A DNA stretch of 64,000 nt from Mercenaria mercenaria (taxonomy: Eukaryota; Mollusca; Bivalvia; Venerida; Veneridae): the NCBI RefSeq assembly GCF_021730395.1, contig NC_069361.1, forward strand, positions 65,047,001-65,111,000, written 5' to 3'. The position numbers and the translations under genes were made by a program. The notes beneath the pieces are model-generated. The model did no database searches, was not told where the DNA came from, and saw only the letters and a list, made by a program, of their open reading frames with translations. This document shows positions 43,330 through 57,800 of the stretch, one piece after another; the first letter of the stretch is position 1; every line of letters starts with the position of its first letter.

Positions 43330-44010
43330 ACAACCAGGTACCATTTTGTTGGCTATGCTATGACCTAGTCCTTTGACCTTCGGACCTCAAGAAACAACTG
43401 GTGATCTTCTATTACAGACTCTTTTCATCCATCATCTATGAAGTTTGAGGGCCATAGGCCTAAAGTTTCTCTCCCGTGAATGATTAGAAAATGTTTTCAA
43501 TCTGAAGGTCAGAGTTTGACACTTGAGGTACCAAAAACAATAAGGGTCATTTACTAAACACAGGCAATCACCTGAAATTAATTTGATATCTGTAAGCCCA
43601 ATATAGCTCCAGAAACAGTTTTCAGTTTCAATATCACTGTGACTTTGACCCCATAAATATTATGGGCCATCTTTGAGGTTAAACAGCAGTAAGTGCAGGC
43701 ATTCTTCAGCTGTTTGCAGAGTCAATGCCATTGCAATCTAAACCTATGACTCTTAGATCAAAAGGGTCATCTTCTCACCACTGGCAATTATCCTATAAAA
43801 TTAGAAGAAAGTATACCAAAGGAATCTTTAGCTATTGAGTGGAAACTATTTTCAGTCTCAAGGTCATTGTATCACTGACCTTTAACCCACTGACCCATAA
43901 AACGAAAGAGGGTTTTCTACTAACCACAGGTAATCAACCTATGAAGTTAACTTCTGTAGGCAAACACATGCTCTCAGATTGACAATGGGTAAAACCATGT
44001 ACTGCCTATT
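43330..44010. repeat. old, diverged interspersed repeat array
   Basis: Degenerate units with GACCTTTGACC, CACAGGCAATCACCTGAAAT, GTTTTCAGTTTCAATATCAC and similar, related to the 2.4-3.2 kb array in inverse orientation. The following 1 kb (to 45,000) is AT-rich and may hold the end of the XPO5 3' UTR; AATAAATAAAA on the minus strand near 44,932-44,942 is a candidate polyadenylation signal. Confidence 0.5.
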
Positions 44011-45009
44011 TTTCAAAGGACATAATAACATGTAGTATTCAGCAAGAATTCATTTTGTTAGGGTCATTTGTGAATCTATTGAGATGGTTGTAATCCAATG
44101 AAGTTAGGTGTAGAAAAATAAAAACAAGAAAATAAATTAATTACTTATTTAATTTTTTGGCATTTTATGCCCATTTTTTTGGTACAAAAATCAAAAACAA
44201 GGATCAAATTATAGATAAACGTATTTTACACTGGTGATGAATAGATAATATAGCTGAGTTGTGTATCTGTATTAGGCACAAATGCAGTTAAAGACCCAAC
44301 ACAATCTAGTGACCTACTCACCTCACCCTATCCACCATACAGTTCATAAAGATCAATCTAATTATACATAATATGTGAGTTATGCCATAACATGACAGGG
44401 GGTTACTGGAGGCTTTTCCTGAATTAATATGTTTAATGTCTTGCACTATAAAACACAATGTTGTCAAATCTTATTTGAATACATTAGGTACTGTGCATAC
44501 TGCTATATAAATTCAATACAATGTTTAGACTTTAAACACATTGTTTTGATGAATATATGCCATTTTCAATGTGTGACTAGGTACTTGTATTTCTCAATTT
44601 TTCTTATGCAAATCGTGTATGATTACCATTATGGAAAAACAAAAGGATAGTTATTCTGTGGTGAGTCTTTACTGATTTGTTATTTTCCAGTTACTGACTT
44701 GTTATTTTCATTTCAGGTTACCGAAGTTAGCTGAATTGCAAAAAACAACAAGCAACATTTTTGTCAAGGTCTTTACACATACATGTACTTTAAGTTAATT
44801 TGTTAAAAGAAAACAAGCACTGCTAAAGATTACCTGACTAAATATATTCCAGTTTGCAATTACTAAGCATTTATACAGAATGAGCCATTCACCTATTAGT
44901 AAGCAAACCTGATAAGGATTTGTTGTATAATTTTATTTATTAACCATCTCCTTTGTGTTATAAATAACTGATCATGGCAATCAGCTAAGCTTTAAACAAG
45001 CTAGACAGT

Positions 45010-45620
45010 TCAATTTCACTGTGTTCTAAAATTAATTATTACAATCAGCTTCAGATTTAGACAGGCTAAACAGTACAATGTCACTGTGATCTAAATGATC
45101 AACCATCACCGTAACAATCAGCTCCAGATTTAGAGAGGCTTAACAGTACAATGTCACTGTGTTCTAAATGATCAACCATCACAATCAACTTAGATTTAGA
45201 CAGGTTAAACAGTACAATGTCACTGTGTACTAAATATATAACCATCACAATCAGCTTCAGATTTAGACAGGCTAAACAGTACAATGTCACTGTGTTCTAA
45301 ATGATTAACCATCACTGTAACAATCAGCTCCAGATTTAGAGAGGCTTAACAGTACAATGCCACTGTGTTCTAAGTGATTAACCATCACAATCAACTTCAG
45401 ATTTAGAGAGGCTAAACAGCACAATGCCACTGTGTTCTAAATATTCAATCATCAAAATCAAATTCAGATTTAGACAGGCTAAACAGTACAATGTCACTGT
45501 GTTCTTAATACAATCAGCTTCAGATTTAGAGAGGCTAAACAGAACAAAATCACTGTGTTCTATTTAATCAACCATCACAATCAGCTCCAGATTTAGACTG
45601 GTTAAATGGTACGGATTTCC
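45010..45620 (-). repeat. ~68-bp tandem array derived from the XPO5 last exon
   Basis: About nine or ten units on the minus strand read TTTAGAACACAGTGACATTG, TACTGTTTAGCCTGTC, TAAATCTGAAGCTGATTGTG. Each matches the end of the last coding exon (ATAGAACACAAAGACATTGG, ATTGTGCAGCCTGTTC, AAACCTGAAGCTAATGGTGA), including the bases around the stop. More decayed copies fill the gap to the exon (about 45,640-45,890). The array lies in the presumed 3' UTR or just beyond it. Confidence 0.85.
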
Positions 45621-45894
45621 AATGGTACAATTTTATTGTATTCCACCTCTACAACTGCTGCCATCTTCTTCCAGATTGAACACATTACACAGTCTGATTT
45701 ACATGTGATGTGTAAAATTAACTATAACCAATGACCTAATTTAAACAAGCCAAACAGTTCAATGTCATTGTGTTCTATCTCATCACCTAATGATGTTTAC
45801 TTCAGTCTGAACATGTTACAACAGTCCAATGTACCTGTGATGTAAAATTAACCATTTCTAATGACTTCAGGTTTAAACATGGTGTTCTACAACA

Positions 45895-48800
45895 TCAACT
45901 ATCACCATTAGCTTCAGGTTTGAACAGGCTGCACAATCCAATGTCTTTGTGTTCTATATCATCCAAAGTAGGTTGACGGTGTCTGATCCGCCGGAACAAA
46001 TTCGGTAAACTCTGATAATGTATTTCTCTTTTGAACTGTTGCCCAACATACTTCTGCAAATAAAGAAATATTTTTGTGAAAACAATACGAACAAGCCTTG
46101 ATAAACCGATAAAGATGAAAATTAGGATGAAGTCTTAGAAACCATAAAAAAGATGATGTCGCCTTAAAGCCATACTAAGCATGCTATGAAAGTGAAACCA
46201 CAAGTGCAGGATGCAGCTCTAATTTATGTTACATAAGAAAATGGTACTATTTTAGACCCCCCTATCTCATTTTAGGAGGGAGGGTATAAAGAGAAACAAA
46301 TGATCATTGTTCATTTACCCCTATAGCTTCAGCAACAAGTTTCTTGTAAGCATCCTTCTTTTTCTTCTCGCCCATTTTCTGGGTAGGTGTTGCTCCTAAA
46401 ATCTTCTCATCAAAAACCTACAAACAATACAATGAAGTAAAAACACCTATCAAAATGGACATGCTTGCATTATAAAGTGATCATACCTGATTTGCTCTGA
46501 AATTTCACCCGATGCAAACTGTTTGCAAATACTTAACAGGACAAAAATATCCTGGGGTGAAAGCAAAAGAAGTCTTATCACATTTTTGATGTTCTGGGAG
46601 TGAAATAAAGCCGTTACATATTTTTTAAATAACACTTGTGTAATATTTTTTTAAATCGTTTCATGTATAGAAGACAATGACTGAACTGACTGTGCCTAAA
46701 CAAGATATGCCTAAACTTATCACCTGAAGAGGACCTTTTTTGATAAACATCCATTAAGTAGCTCATTAAAAAAATTAATTAAGGTGGGGTTTTTTCCCCT
46801 ATTTTTCTGCAATGGCACCCACAAAATGGTGCCAAGTGCCCATATTTGAAAACAAAATTTGGGACAGGACCTTATAATGATGCTACAGACCAAGACTGAG
46901 ATCCAGAAAGCGCCTGAAAGGGGCAAAGTGCCTCTATTTGAACAAATCTTGGATAGGACTGTACAATCGGGTTAAAAGCCAACATGATGAGGATCCATCA
47001 TGTGGTTCATAAGAAAAAATTGTTTAAAGGTTTTTATATACATAACTTTATTGCCCCCTTAAGGGGTCAAGCCCATCCATTCAAATAAATTTTGAAGACC
47101 TCACTATGATGCTACAGGCCAAATCTGATGACCACTCATCAAGCTATTCATGAGAAGAAGTCATTTAAAGGTATTTTAATTTTAGCCCAAGTGGCCAATA
47201 AATGAGACTGACAGCTCCCATTTGAAAAAGGGAACTGGGAGAGGTCCTTATAATGATGCCACAAAACAAGTCTGATAAAGGACCATCAAGTGGTTCATGA
47301 GAAGAAGTTGTTTAAAGGTTTTTCTATTTTTAGCTCTGACTGAAATGTTTGAAAAAATTTAACAAAGGTCCATGTGACTGGGATGCTGCTGACCAAGTTT
47401 GGTGCAATTCTGAAGTTAAAATGGGGCATAACTCTGTCAAAATTCAAATCAGAGTTATGGGTTATTGTACTCCTGGTGTAGACTTTGATAGTAAAAAATT
47501 ATGTTTAATTGCAAGTCAAAAGCTTTGATAGTAACAGAGATATTTGACTTTATAAAAAACTTTAACCAAAAAATTCTAAGTTAAAAAGAAGCATAACCCT
47601 GTCAAATTTCAAATCAGAGTTATGGGGATTGTTTCTCCTGGTGTAGACTTTGATACTACTAATAGTTTGAAGCCAAAAGCTTTGATAGATATCTGACTTT
47701 ATCAAAGTTTTTAACCAAAAAATTCTAAGTTAACTAGAATGTGTCTGTAGGACACAGGGTGTGCCCCCCCCCCCTCCCCCCCTGGTACATTTGTCACAAA
47801 TAAGAGGCAATAATTCAAATGCAGTCTTAAGGGGGTATAGCCTCAACAAACATTTTACGAAAAGGATTCATTATTCTAGGCCATATACCTTTTGAGCTAT
47901 GAGCATCACAAACAAAAAAATTTTGGCTATTTCAAGGGCCATAACTCTGTAATAAGTGCTAAGATTCTCAAGTGTGCAAGATCACATCATGATAAAGACT
48001 CAAGCAATGTTTCATGAATTTACATCAAATAATTTTTGAGCTAGGCACATATTAGGTGAAAATGTGCATTTTTGACTATTTCAGGGGCCATAAGTTTAAA
48101 AATAAGGGGTGGAGCCAGCCAAAAAATAAGAGGTGCGCAAGTTTATATCATGATAAAGACTCATGCAAGGTTTCATGAATCTATATCATATACTTTTTGA
48201 GCTAGGTGCATCACAAGATGAAAATGTGCATTTTTGACTATTTCAGGGGCAATAACTCTGAAAATAGGGGGCAGAGGCAGATAAAAAATAGGAGGTGCTC
48301 AAGTTCATATCCTGATCAAGACTTGCAAGGTTTAATCAATTTATATGTAACACTTTTTGAGTTAGGCGCGTCACAAGGTGAAAATGTGTATTTTTGACTA
48401 TTTCAGGGGCCATAACTCTGGAAGTTAAAAAGGGACATAACTCTGTCAAATTCAAATAAGAGTAATGGGGATTGTTTTTCTTGGTGTAGACTTTGATAGT
48501 AAATAACTATTTTAAGTTTCAAGTCAAAAGCTTTAATAGTAACAGAGATATTTGACTTTATAAAAAAAATTAACAAAAAATTCTAAGTTAAAGAGGGGCA
48601 TAATTCTGTCAAAATTCAAATCAGAGTAATGGGAATTGTTTTTCCTGGTGTAAACTTTGACAGTAAATAACTGTTTTAAGTTTCAAGACAAAAGCTTTAA
48701 TAGTAACGGAGATATTTGACTTTATCAAAAATTTTAACAAAAAAGTTAAAAAGGGGCATAATTCTGTCAAAAATCAAAATCAGAGTTATGGGGATCGTTT

Positions 48801-51800
48801 CTACTGATGTAGACTTTGATGGCAAATAACTATTTTAAGTTTCAAGTCAATAGCTTTGATAGTAACAGAGATATTTGACTTTATCAAAAACTTTAACCAA
48901 CGGCGACACTGATGGCGATGGCGATGCCAGGGTGAGTGCAATAGCTCTACTTTTTCTTCGAAAAGTCAAGCTAAAAATTAAGGTTGATGCAAGACATCTA
49001 TACTAACACCTAACCCCAAACAAAGTTCAGGTGAGCTAAAAAGCTAACATGTGATGAAGTGACTACTGCATTTGTATCTTTCTACACTAAATTCATTAAA
49101 CTCATTGCAAAAAAAGATTGATAAAATTCTTGGCACAGCCCGCATTCATCAATTTTGTTCAACTTGTTAAACAATTTCAATATGAAAAAAACACTCTGTA
49201 CATTGTATATATCCAACTTAAATTATTACTTTATTGTAAACCTCCTTGTTTATTACCTTAATTGTAACAAACTTTGTTTCTTACTTTATTTATTGTAAAC
49301 CGTCTTGTTTCTTACTTTATTTATTGTAAACCGTCTTGTTTCTTACTTTATTTATTGTAAACCGTCTTGTTTCTTACTTTATTTATTGTAAACCGTCTTG
49401 TTTCTTACTTTATTTATTGTAAACCGTCTTGTTTCTTATTTTAATTATTTTTAAGCTCTTTAATTACATTAATTATCAACCTCTCTGTTTCTTACATTCA
49501 ACGCTTCTTCTGTACATTTTGGAATTTCCAACATCAGTTTACGCACTTCAGGAAATAAAGGACGCTGAAAACATAAAACGTATAATTTTGTCATTCGAGT
49601 TTTACATCTCTTCATTATTATTCAAACTAAAGGTCTTTAACCTTAGCCTGCTGGTGGCCAGTGAATATGCCTTTGTGACCAGTGTAGACCAAGGTCATCA
49701 TTGTCAGTAAATTTTCAGTGCACATCCCTTTAATAAGTGGTACTGCCCAAATTGATGGACCAGTCCATTTTAGAAATATAGCAAGGTAAAGGTTAATGGT
49801 AAAGAACATATTTCTATTGGTTTTTGTTGGAGCAAAAGTTTTTCTTCAAAACACTTCCTAAAGATAGAATCTATGTTCTATTTACTAGATTTTATTAACT
49901 GTCAGTCAATCAAACAATAATTTTTCATTTTAATAGCAGATTTAAACAGAAGGGCCATGACAACCCAAATTTGCTCGCCAGTTTCACATCTCTGACATGT
50001 GTAACAAGAAACATTTCTGCCAAATAACTTGGCCTGCAGATTCAGACACACAGCCCTAGCAGCCATTTTGATTTTCTGCCAAATCAACATGTCTTTTAAT
50101 AATTTAAAGTAGAGGGTCACCCAAGGAACATGTCTGTTAAACTACTTCAAAACTGGATAAATGGTTTAGGAAATACTGTGTTTCAAAATGTTTTAGTTCT
50201 GGCAACCATGAGAAGATTTTATAATTTTTCATCTATATACATATGGAAAATTTACCATGCCCCCTAAGGTCCATGTTAGCAGACAAATCTGAAAAATTTG
50301 AACATCACTCAAGGAACATTTGTGTGAAATTATTATAAAATTGGACCAATGGTTTAGGAGATACTGTTTTAAGATTTTTCTGTTTTCAGCTCTGGCTGCA
50401 ATGGTTCTTCAAGAATCAGAACAGTTTGACCATTCTTAGCAAAGCATCACCCATGATCAATGGTGTAAACTTATTTTAAAATAAGGCAAGCTGTTTCTAA
50501 CACAAGAAGATTTTTTAAGTTTCCCTCTGTATACAGCTGCATTTTCTAAGTTTTTCTTTTCTGTCGCCATAGCAACATGAATTTGACACAGAATAGAATT
50601 ACTCTGAATTACTCTTTGAATTACTCTGATAGAGCACCATCTAAGGAACATCAATGCCAAGCCTCATGACCTTCACCAAGTGACTTTAGAGGAGATGTCA
50701 TTTACAGAAAATGTTGACAAACGGACAATGACAGATGGTGAGTAACCACAATGGCTCACCTGGAGCATGTGTTCTGGTAAGAAAAAAACATAAAGGCACA
50801 GGACTTCAGCATTAATTTCTAGTAACTAAAAAGCTTTAATTTTTCTTATCTTACCAGTAATTCATAGGTCTGCAGTCCCAGTCCCAGTAGCAAAGACTGC
50901 ACACCTTCAAACTGACCCTGATGTTGTAACGACATCACAATGTTGCCATAGAAATGGTACGCTGCAGATCCTGACATCTTATTGTCTGCTATAAGCTGTA
51001 TAATACAAGAAATAATACAGGTGTTATAAAATGTATATTTTAACATGGCCCAGTTTATTTCCCTATATTAACAAAGAAGACTTGAGTGTGCTGTTATGCA
51101 GCACATGCACTGTTTTTACATCACAATTATTATGTCATAGGTTCAAAGGTAATAGTTGGCACACTGGAAAAGAAATCTATACAAAGCAGGTAAATATTTG
51201 GTGAATAAAACTCCTTGATAACATGTTAGAACAAGAGCACCGCCTTGCGGGTGCTGACGCTCATCTGATTTTTTTTGTATAATAGAAATATTGTCCTACC
51301 CATGATTTTCTAAGTCTAAAAAGGGCCATCACGCTTGCAAAAAGCAGGATAGAGTTATGTTTCTTGATGTACAGTGTCCACTTATGATGGTGAAAAACTG
51401 TTGCAAGTTTTAAAGCAATAGCTTTGATAGTTTATGAGAAAAGTTGACTTAAACATAATATTCAACCAAGAAAATGATTTTTCTAAGTCCAAAAGGGGCA
51501 ATAATTATTGCAAAAAGCAGGATGGAGTTATGTTGCTTGCTGTACAGGGTCAGCTTATGATGGTGAACAAGAGCTGCAAGTTTTAAAGCAATAGCTTTGA
51601 TAGTTTAAGAGAAAAAGTTGACCTAAACATAAAACTTAACCAAGAAATCTGATATTTTCTAAGTCCAAAAGGGGCCATAAATCTTGCAAAAAGCAGGACG
51701 GAGTTATGTTTCTTGCTGTACAGGGTCAGCTTATGATGGTGAACAAGTGTTGCAAGTTTTAAAGGAATAGCTTTGATAGTTTAGGATAAAAGCTGACCTA

Positions 51801-54800
51801 AACATAAAACTTAACCAAGAAAACTGATTTTCTAAGTCCAAAAGGGGCAATAATTCTTGCAAAAAGCAAGATGGAGTTATGTTTCTTGATGTTCAGGGTC
51901 TGCTTATGATGGTGAACAAGTATTCCAAGTTTCAAAGCAATAGCTTTGATAGTTTAGGAGAAAAGTTGACCTAAACATAAAACTTAACCAAGAAATCTGA
52001 TATTTTCTAAGTACAAAAGGGGCCATAAATCTTGCAAAAAGCAAGATGGAGTTATGTTTCTTGCTATACAGGGTCAGCTTATGATGGTGAACAAGTATTC
52101 CAAGTTTCAAAGCAATAGCTTTGATAGTTTAGGAGAAAAGCTGACCTAAACATAAAACTTAACCAGGCAACGCCAACGCCGACGCCGACAACCGCTCAAG
52201 TGATGACAATAACTCATCATTTTTTTTCAAAAAATCAGATGAGCTAATAAAAACAATTTATCTCAAATAGTGATTTGCTCTTGAATAAAATCATTGCCGC
52301 TCAGATGCATATTATTATATCACTTGGGTTGTGTTCTTTGCATCTGAACTCCAAACAATGATTTTTTTCAACGGTAATTTTTTTAAAAATGAGATATATC
52401 ATTTCTTACTTAACAAGTAACTTTCTAACACCTAGTGGCAATAAGAATACTACATTTACTGCAGCTGATCCTTAGCTCTCGGATCAACATCCTCAGTTAG
52501 AGTTACAGATCTAGATATTTTTTATATTTACGCACATCTGAAAATGTGTACCTCTCTCAAATAGATTTAATCAAACCGATTCTGACTCTTATTTGCTTGG
52601 TTGCATTCTATGCTTGCAAAGGCTCTTTTTATAGATTTTATTAGTTTTCACAACAGCAGTCACACTACACTTAGACTCGGTGTTTGTTATCCTCTCTGGT
52701 CCTTTTAGATCACGAAGTCTCCTCAGTGTTTCTATTCATTTCGTTTAATCTAGTGCTAGGTATGTTACACATTTCAGTGCTAGGTATGTTACATATTTCA
52801 GTGCTAGGTATGTTACACATTTCAGTGCTAGGTATGTTACACATTTCAGTGCTAGGTATGTTACACATTTCAGTGCTAAGGTATGTTACACATTTCAGTG
52901 CTAGGTATGTTACACATTTCAGTGCTAAGGTATGTTACACATTTCAGTGCTAGGTATGTTACACATTTCAGTGCTAAGGTATGTTACACATTTCAGTGCT
53001 AGGTATGTTACACATTTCAGTGCTAAGGTATGTTACACATTTCAGTGCTAGGTATGTTACACATTTCAGTGCTAGGTATGTTACACATTTCAGTGCTAAG
53101 GTATGTTACACATTTCAGTGCTAGGAATGTTACACATTTCAGTGCTAAGGTATGTACACATTTTCGATGCTAGGTATTTACACATTTCAGTGCTAAGGTA
53201 TGTTACACATTTCAGTGCTAGGTATGTACACTTTCAGTGCTAGGTATGTTACCACATTTTAGTGTAGGACGTTTCCATAAATCAATTGCTGTTACTTTAA
53301 AATGTTTAGTCTCAAAAAGTAACCAAAGATCTTTTATGTTTTGTTATAGTGTCTATGAATCAAATAATCCAACTGATGTAATAAACATAGTGTCAACATT
53401 TATTTCTTAGCTTCTTGGTAGAAAACCAAGTTGTATGCAGTGTATGTTTCTTGGAAGAATTATCCTTGGTAGAACCAATATCTGTAAGAGTGAATGATTT
53501 ATTCCAAATAAAATTATCAGGGTTATACTGTAACGGTGATCAATGCACTATTGAGCCCACCCCACCCTACTTCCTTCTTTTAGTAAGACATAATATAAGA
53601 AGTATATACCTACCTGCTTTAGAATTGGGTTGGCTAGAGCCATACATTTGACACAAGTGGGCGTGTCCATCCAGCATAGACCACCAAACGCAGTAATTAC
53701 TAATGGTTCACATACAGACTGAAATGAAAAAGTAAAGGCATGACAGTGGATGTGATTTGATTTTGTGTGTCTAATTAAATAACATTTTTCTATGATTTTG
53801 AACTCAGATAACCCATTTTTGAAATTGCTCTACATTTTAAAGTGACACCTATTTTGACAAACTGTTATGAAGATCAGGTAGATAATGTAGCCTCTTAGAG
53901 TGTAAACAAAGTTTTCCAATTCCTTGATGTAGTGACCTAGTTTCTGATCCTAGATAACCAAATCTCAAACTCATCTGAGAATTTTATAAGGGACGCATTC
54001 TGATCAAGTTTCATCAAGATTGAATAAAAAATTGTTACCTCTAGAGCAGCTACTGTATAACTGTCGACAATGAAGCATGACCACAGAAGGGGGATCACAT
54101 CAGCTCATCTTGAACACTTTGTGTCAAGGTGAGCTAAAAATCTACATCAGTGTGTTGACAAAGAGCGAATTAGGAAATTAAGGTAGGATATTGTTTATGC
54201 AACAAATTGGCAAATATTAAGAACTGATAGTAGGACAACAGACACCCAATGCCAGGTCCAATAATGATCATAAAAACTATTAGGGCAAAGCCTTTTTTTT
54301 CTGTCAAATGTAATTGAAATCTACAAGTTAAGCAGATCGGGGAAGCATACAAACACACGATTCCTATGAGAAATCGTACAAATACGTACTTCAGTAAGCA
54401 GACATAATTTTCCAAGTTCACCAAGTTCTCGTGCTTGAGGTTGGGTCGGAGTTTCCTCTTCCTCTAACATTTTTTCTTCCACTGCAGCACTACTTTTCTT
54501 GAAAAATACTGTTCCTGTAAAATAAATCATGTACTGAAGGGCAATATGTGATGTAAGTTCAATGGTGAATGGGTAGAAGTGTTTAACTGACTGACAAATG
54601 TTCCTGTATTTCTAAAATGTAATAAATATATCCTTTAGAAACAATAAAACCACTTAAAGGAAGGTGCATTTATGTCTGTTGTCATAGGAACCACTTTTTT
54701 ATACAATGAAACTAAATTAATGGACTTACAAATTCTCAATACCAGATTTATATAGCGCCCTTTTCATGATCAATTTCACGTTCAAAGGCGCTTTACATAG

Positions 54801-57800
54801 TTCAAATGCAGCCACAAAGGGCGCATAATTCATCCTCTACTAGTACAGACACAGAGCGATCTGACCAGAGGGACAGAGTGAGACAAAGCCCCCACGACAG
54901 AGAGATCAGAAATCAGATACAGGCTTGTCCGGCTAACTTAGCCTAGCTCGTTACGGATAGACAGCCTGGTTCTTTAATGTGCCCAGTGTATAGCACTGAT
55001 ACACGCAAGGATTGCCTGGGTTCCTGACCAGTACACCTCTAGTTGAGTGGGAAGCACTGAAAAGCGTTTCTGAAAATTTCCGAGTAGCTGCCGGGGATCA
55101 AACCCCCGACCTCAGGATTGGAAGGCAAGTGTGCAAACCACTGAGCTAACTGTCCACCCTGATTTCTGATCTCTCTGTCGTGGGGGCTTTGTCTCACTCT
55201 GTCCCTCTGGTCAGATCGCTCTGTGTCTGTACTAGTAGAGGATGAATTATGCGCCCTGTGTGGCTGCATTTGAACTATGTAAAGCGCCTTTGAACGTGAA
55301 ATTGATCATGAAAAGGGCGCTATATAAATCTGGTATAATAATAATAATAATTGCACTTAAGGACAAGAAGGTCAAAAAATCATAATCAAAGTCCAAAGGA
55401 CAGGAACAACAAAGGAAGAAATTTAACCAAAAAGAAAAGAAAAATTCTTACAAGGTACAGATATGTCAAAATACACCTAAAAATTGGAGGTACCATCCAT
55501 GTTGTACCACAGAAAAGTGGTCTTGGTTTTTCCCTACGGCCAATAATATATAAAACTTGGGACCCCGGGGGCGGGCCTCTTTTCACCCCAGGGTAATAAT
55601 TTGAACAATCTTGGTAGAGGACCACAAGGCAATGCTACATACCAAATATCAAAGGCCTAGGTCTTGTGGTTTAAGACAAGAAGATTTTTAAAGTTTCTTC
55701 CTATATAAGTCTATGTAAAACTTGGGACCCCCCGGGGCGGGGCCTCTTTTCACCCCCAGGGGCACAATTTGAACAATCTTCATAGAGGACCATTAGATAA
55801 TGCCACATGCCAAATATCGAGGCTCTACGCCTTGCGGTTTTTGACAAGAAGATTTTTTAAGTTTTTCCTTTTGGTTGCCATGGCAGCCAGAGTTCAGAAT
55901 GGAATTCAATTCTTTGAAAATTTTTTAAAGAGGACCATCCATGGAACATCCCTGTGAAGTTTCATCAAAATTGGCCTGGTGGTTTAGGAGGAGATGTTGT
56001 TTAAAGGAAAGTGTGGCCGGACGGACGGACGCCGGACGGTGAGCGATCACTATAGCTCTCCCTGAGGGTGAGCTAAAAACTGACCACGCCCTCTGGCTGC
56101 CATGTTTTTTGACAAATTGGAACACAAGAGCTGTCTGTGAGGCAGCCAGACTTATGGGACAGGATGCCATCATCTAGTTTTATAGCCCCGAAGACACATG
56201 TGAAGTTTCAATTCAATATCTGCATTAGTTTTGTAGATAGTAACTTGCATGTACAACTTTAACCAGGATTTTCTAAGTCCAAAAGGGGGCATAATTTTCT
56301 CAAATTACATGTGAGAGCTATAGGACTTGACCCAGTGAGGTTTGTTATTGGCCTAGAAAAAGAAACAAGAGCTCGCGCTCGACTATTCTCAGTGCTTGAT
56401 AGTATAATATAAGCAATGAGTAAATCTTTAACATTACAATAAGCATATTCTAAGTCGAAAAGGGGCCATAATTCAGTCAAAATACTTGATAGAGTTGCCT
56501 CCTCCTTTTTACAGACTGGGGTCATGATGGTAAACAAGTATGCAAAATATGAAAGCAATACCTCAATGGACTTGGAAAATACTTGGGGTGGTACGCAAAC
56601 TTTAACATTTATTCTAAGTCGAAAAGGGGCCATAATTCAGTCAAAAGGCTTGATAGAGTTGCCTCCTCCTTTTTACAGACTGAGGTCATGATGGTAAACA
56701 AGTCTGTAAAATATGAAAGCAATATCTCAATGGACTTTGAAAATATTTGGGGTGGTACGCAAACTTTAACATTTATTCCAAGTCGAAAAGGGGCCATAAT
56801 TCAGTCAAAATGCTTGATAGAGTTGCCTCCTCCTTTTTACAGACTGGGGTCATGATGGTAAAAAAGTATGCAAAATATCAAAGCAATATCTCAATGGACT
56901 TTGAAAATATTTGGGGTGGTACACAAACTTTAACATTTGTGTGACGCTCACGCTCACGCCGACGCCGGGGCGAGTAGGATAGCTCCCCTATTCTTCGAAT
57001 AGTCGAGCTAAAAATAAGTTTCAAAGCTACATGCCTTTAAATAATAGCCATATGTACTTGCATGCAAAACTTAAACCAAGGTGTGACATGGACGCAGGGT
57101 GACCAAAATATTCCCTAGTTAACTGGCGTGTAGATATATCTTACCTAAGAAATCTATATATTCCCTAGTTAACTGGCATGTGGTTATTTCTTACCTAAGA
57201 GTTCTACATATTCCCTAGTTAACTGGCGTGTAAATATATCTTACCTAAGAGTTCTACATATTCCCTAGTTAACTGGCATGTAAATATATCTTACCTAAGA
57301 GTTCTACATATTCTCTAGTTAACTGGCGTGTAAATATATCTTACCTAAGAGTTCTACATATTCCCTAGTTAACTGGCGTGTAAATATATCTTACCTAAGA
57401 GTTCTACATATTCCCTAGTTAATTGGCGTGTAAATATATCTTACCTAAGAGTTCTACATATTCTCTAGTTAACTGGTGTGCAGATATATCTTACCTAAGA
57501 GTTCTACATATTCTCTAGTTAACTGGCGTGTAAATATATCTTACCTAAGAGTTCTACATATTCCCTAGTTAACTGGCGTGTAAATATATCTTACCTAAGA
57601 GTTCTACATATTCCCTAGTTAACTGGCGTACAGATATATCTTATCTAAGAGTTCTACATATTCCCTAGTTAACTGGCGTGTAAATATATCTTACCTAAGA
57701 GTTCTACATATTCCCTAGTTAACTGGCGTGTAAATATGTAAATATATCTTACCTAAGAGTTCTACATATTCTCTAGTTAACTGGCGTGTAAATATATCTT

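Noticed and set aside
52757-53265. Repeated TTTCAG|TGCTAG...GGTATG words that look like acceptor-donor pairs on the plus strand
   Set aside because: XPO5 runs on the minus strand here, and no plus-strand exon or coding sequence is present. The resemblance follows from the short unit.
54170-54424. 84-codon minus-strand frame with a hydrophobic stretch
   Set aside because: It overlaps the end of an XPO5 exon (54,514-54,390) in another frame and continues into the intron.
56259-56944. Frames of 124, 90 and 65 codons with similar repeated peptides
   Set aside because: They are translations of the ~167-bp core units of a transposable element on both strands, without conserved protein features.
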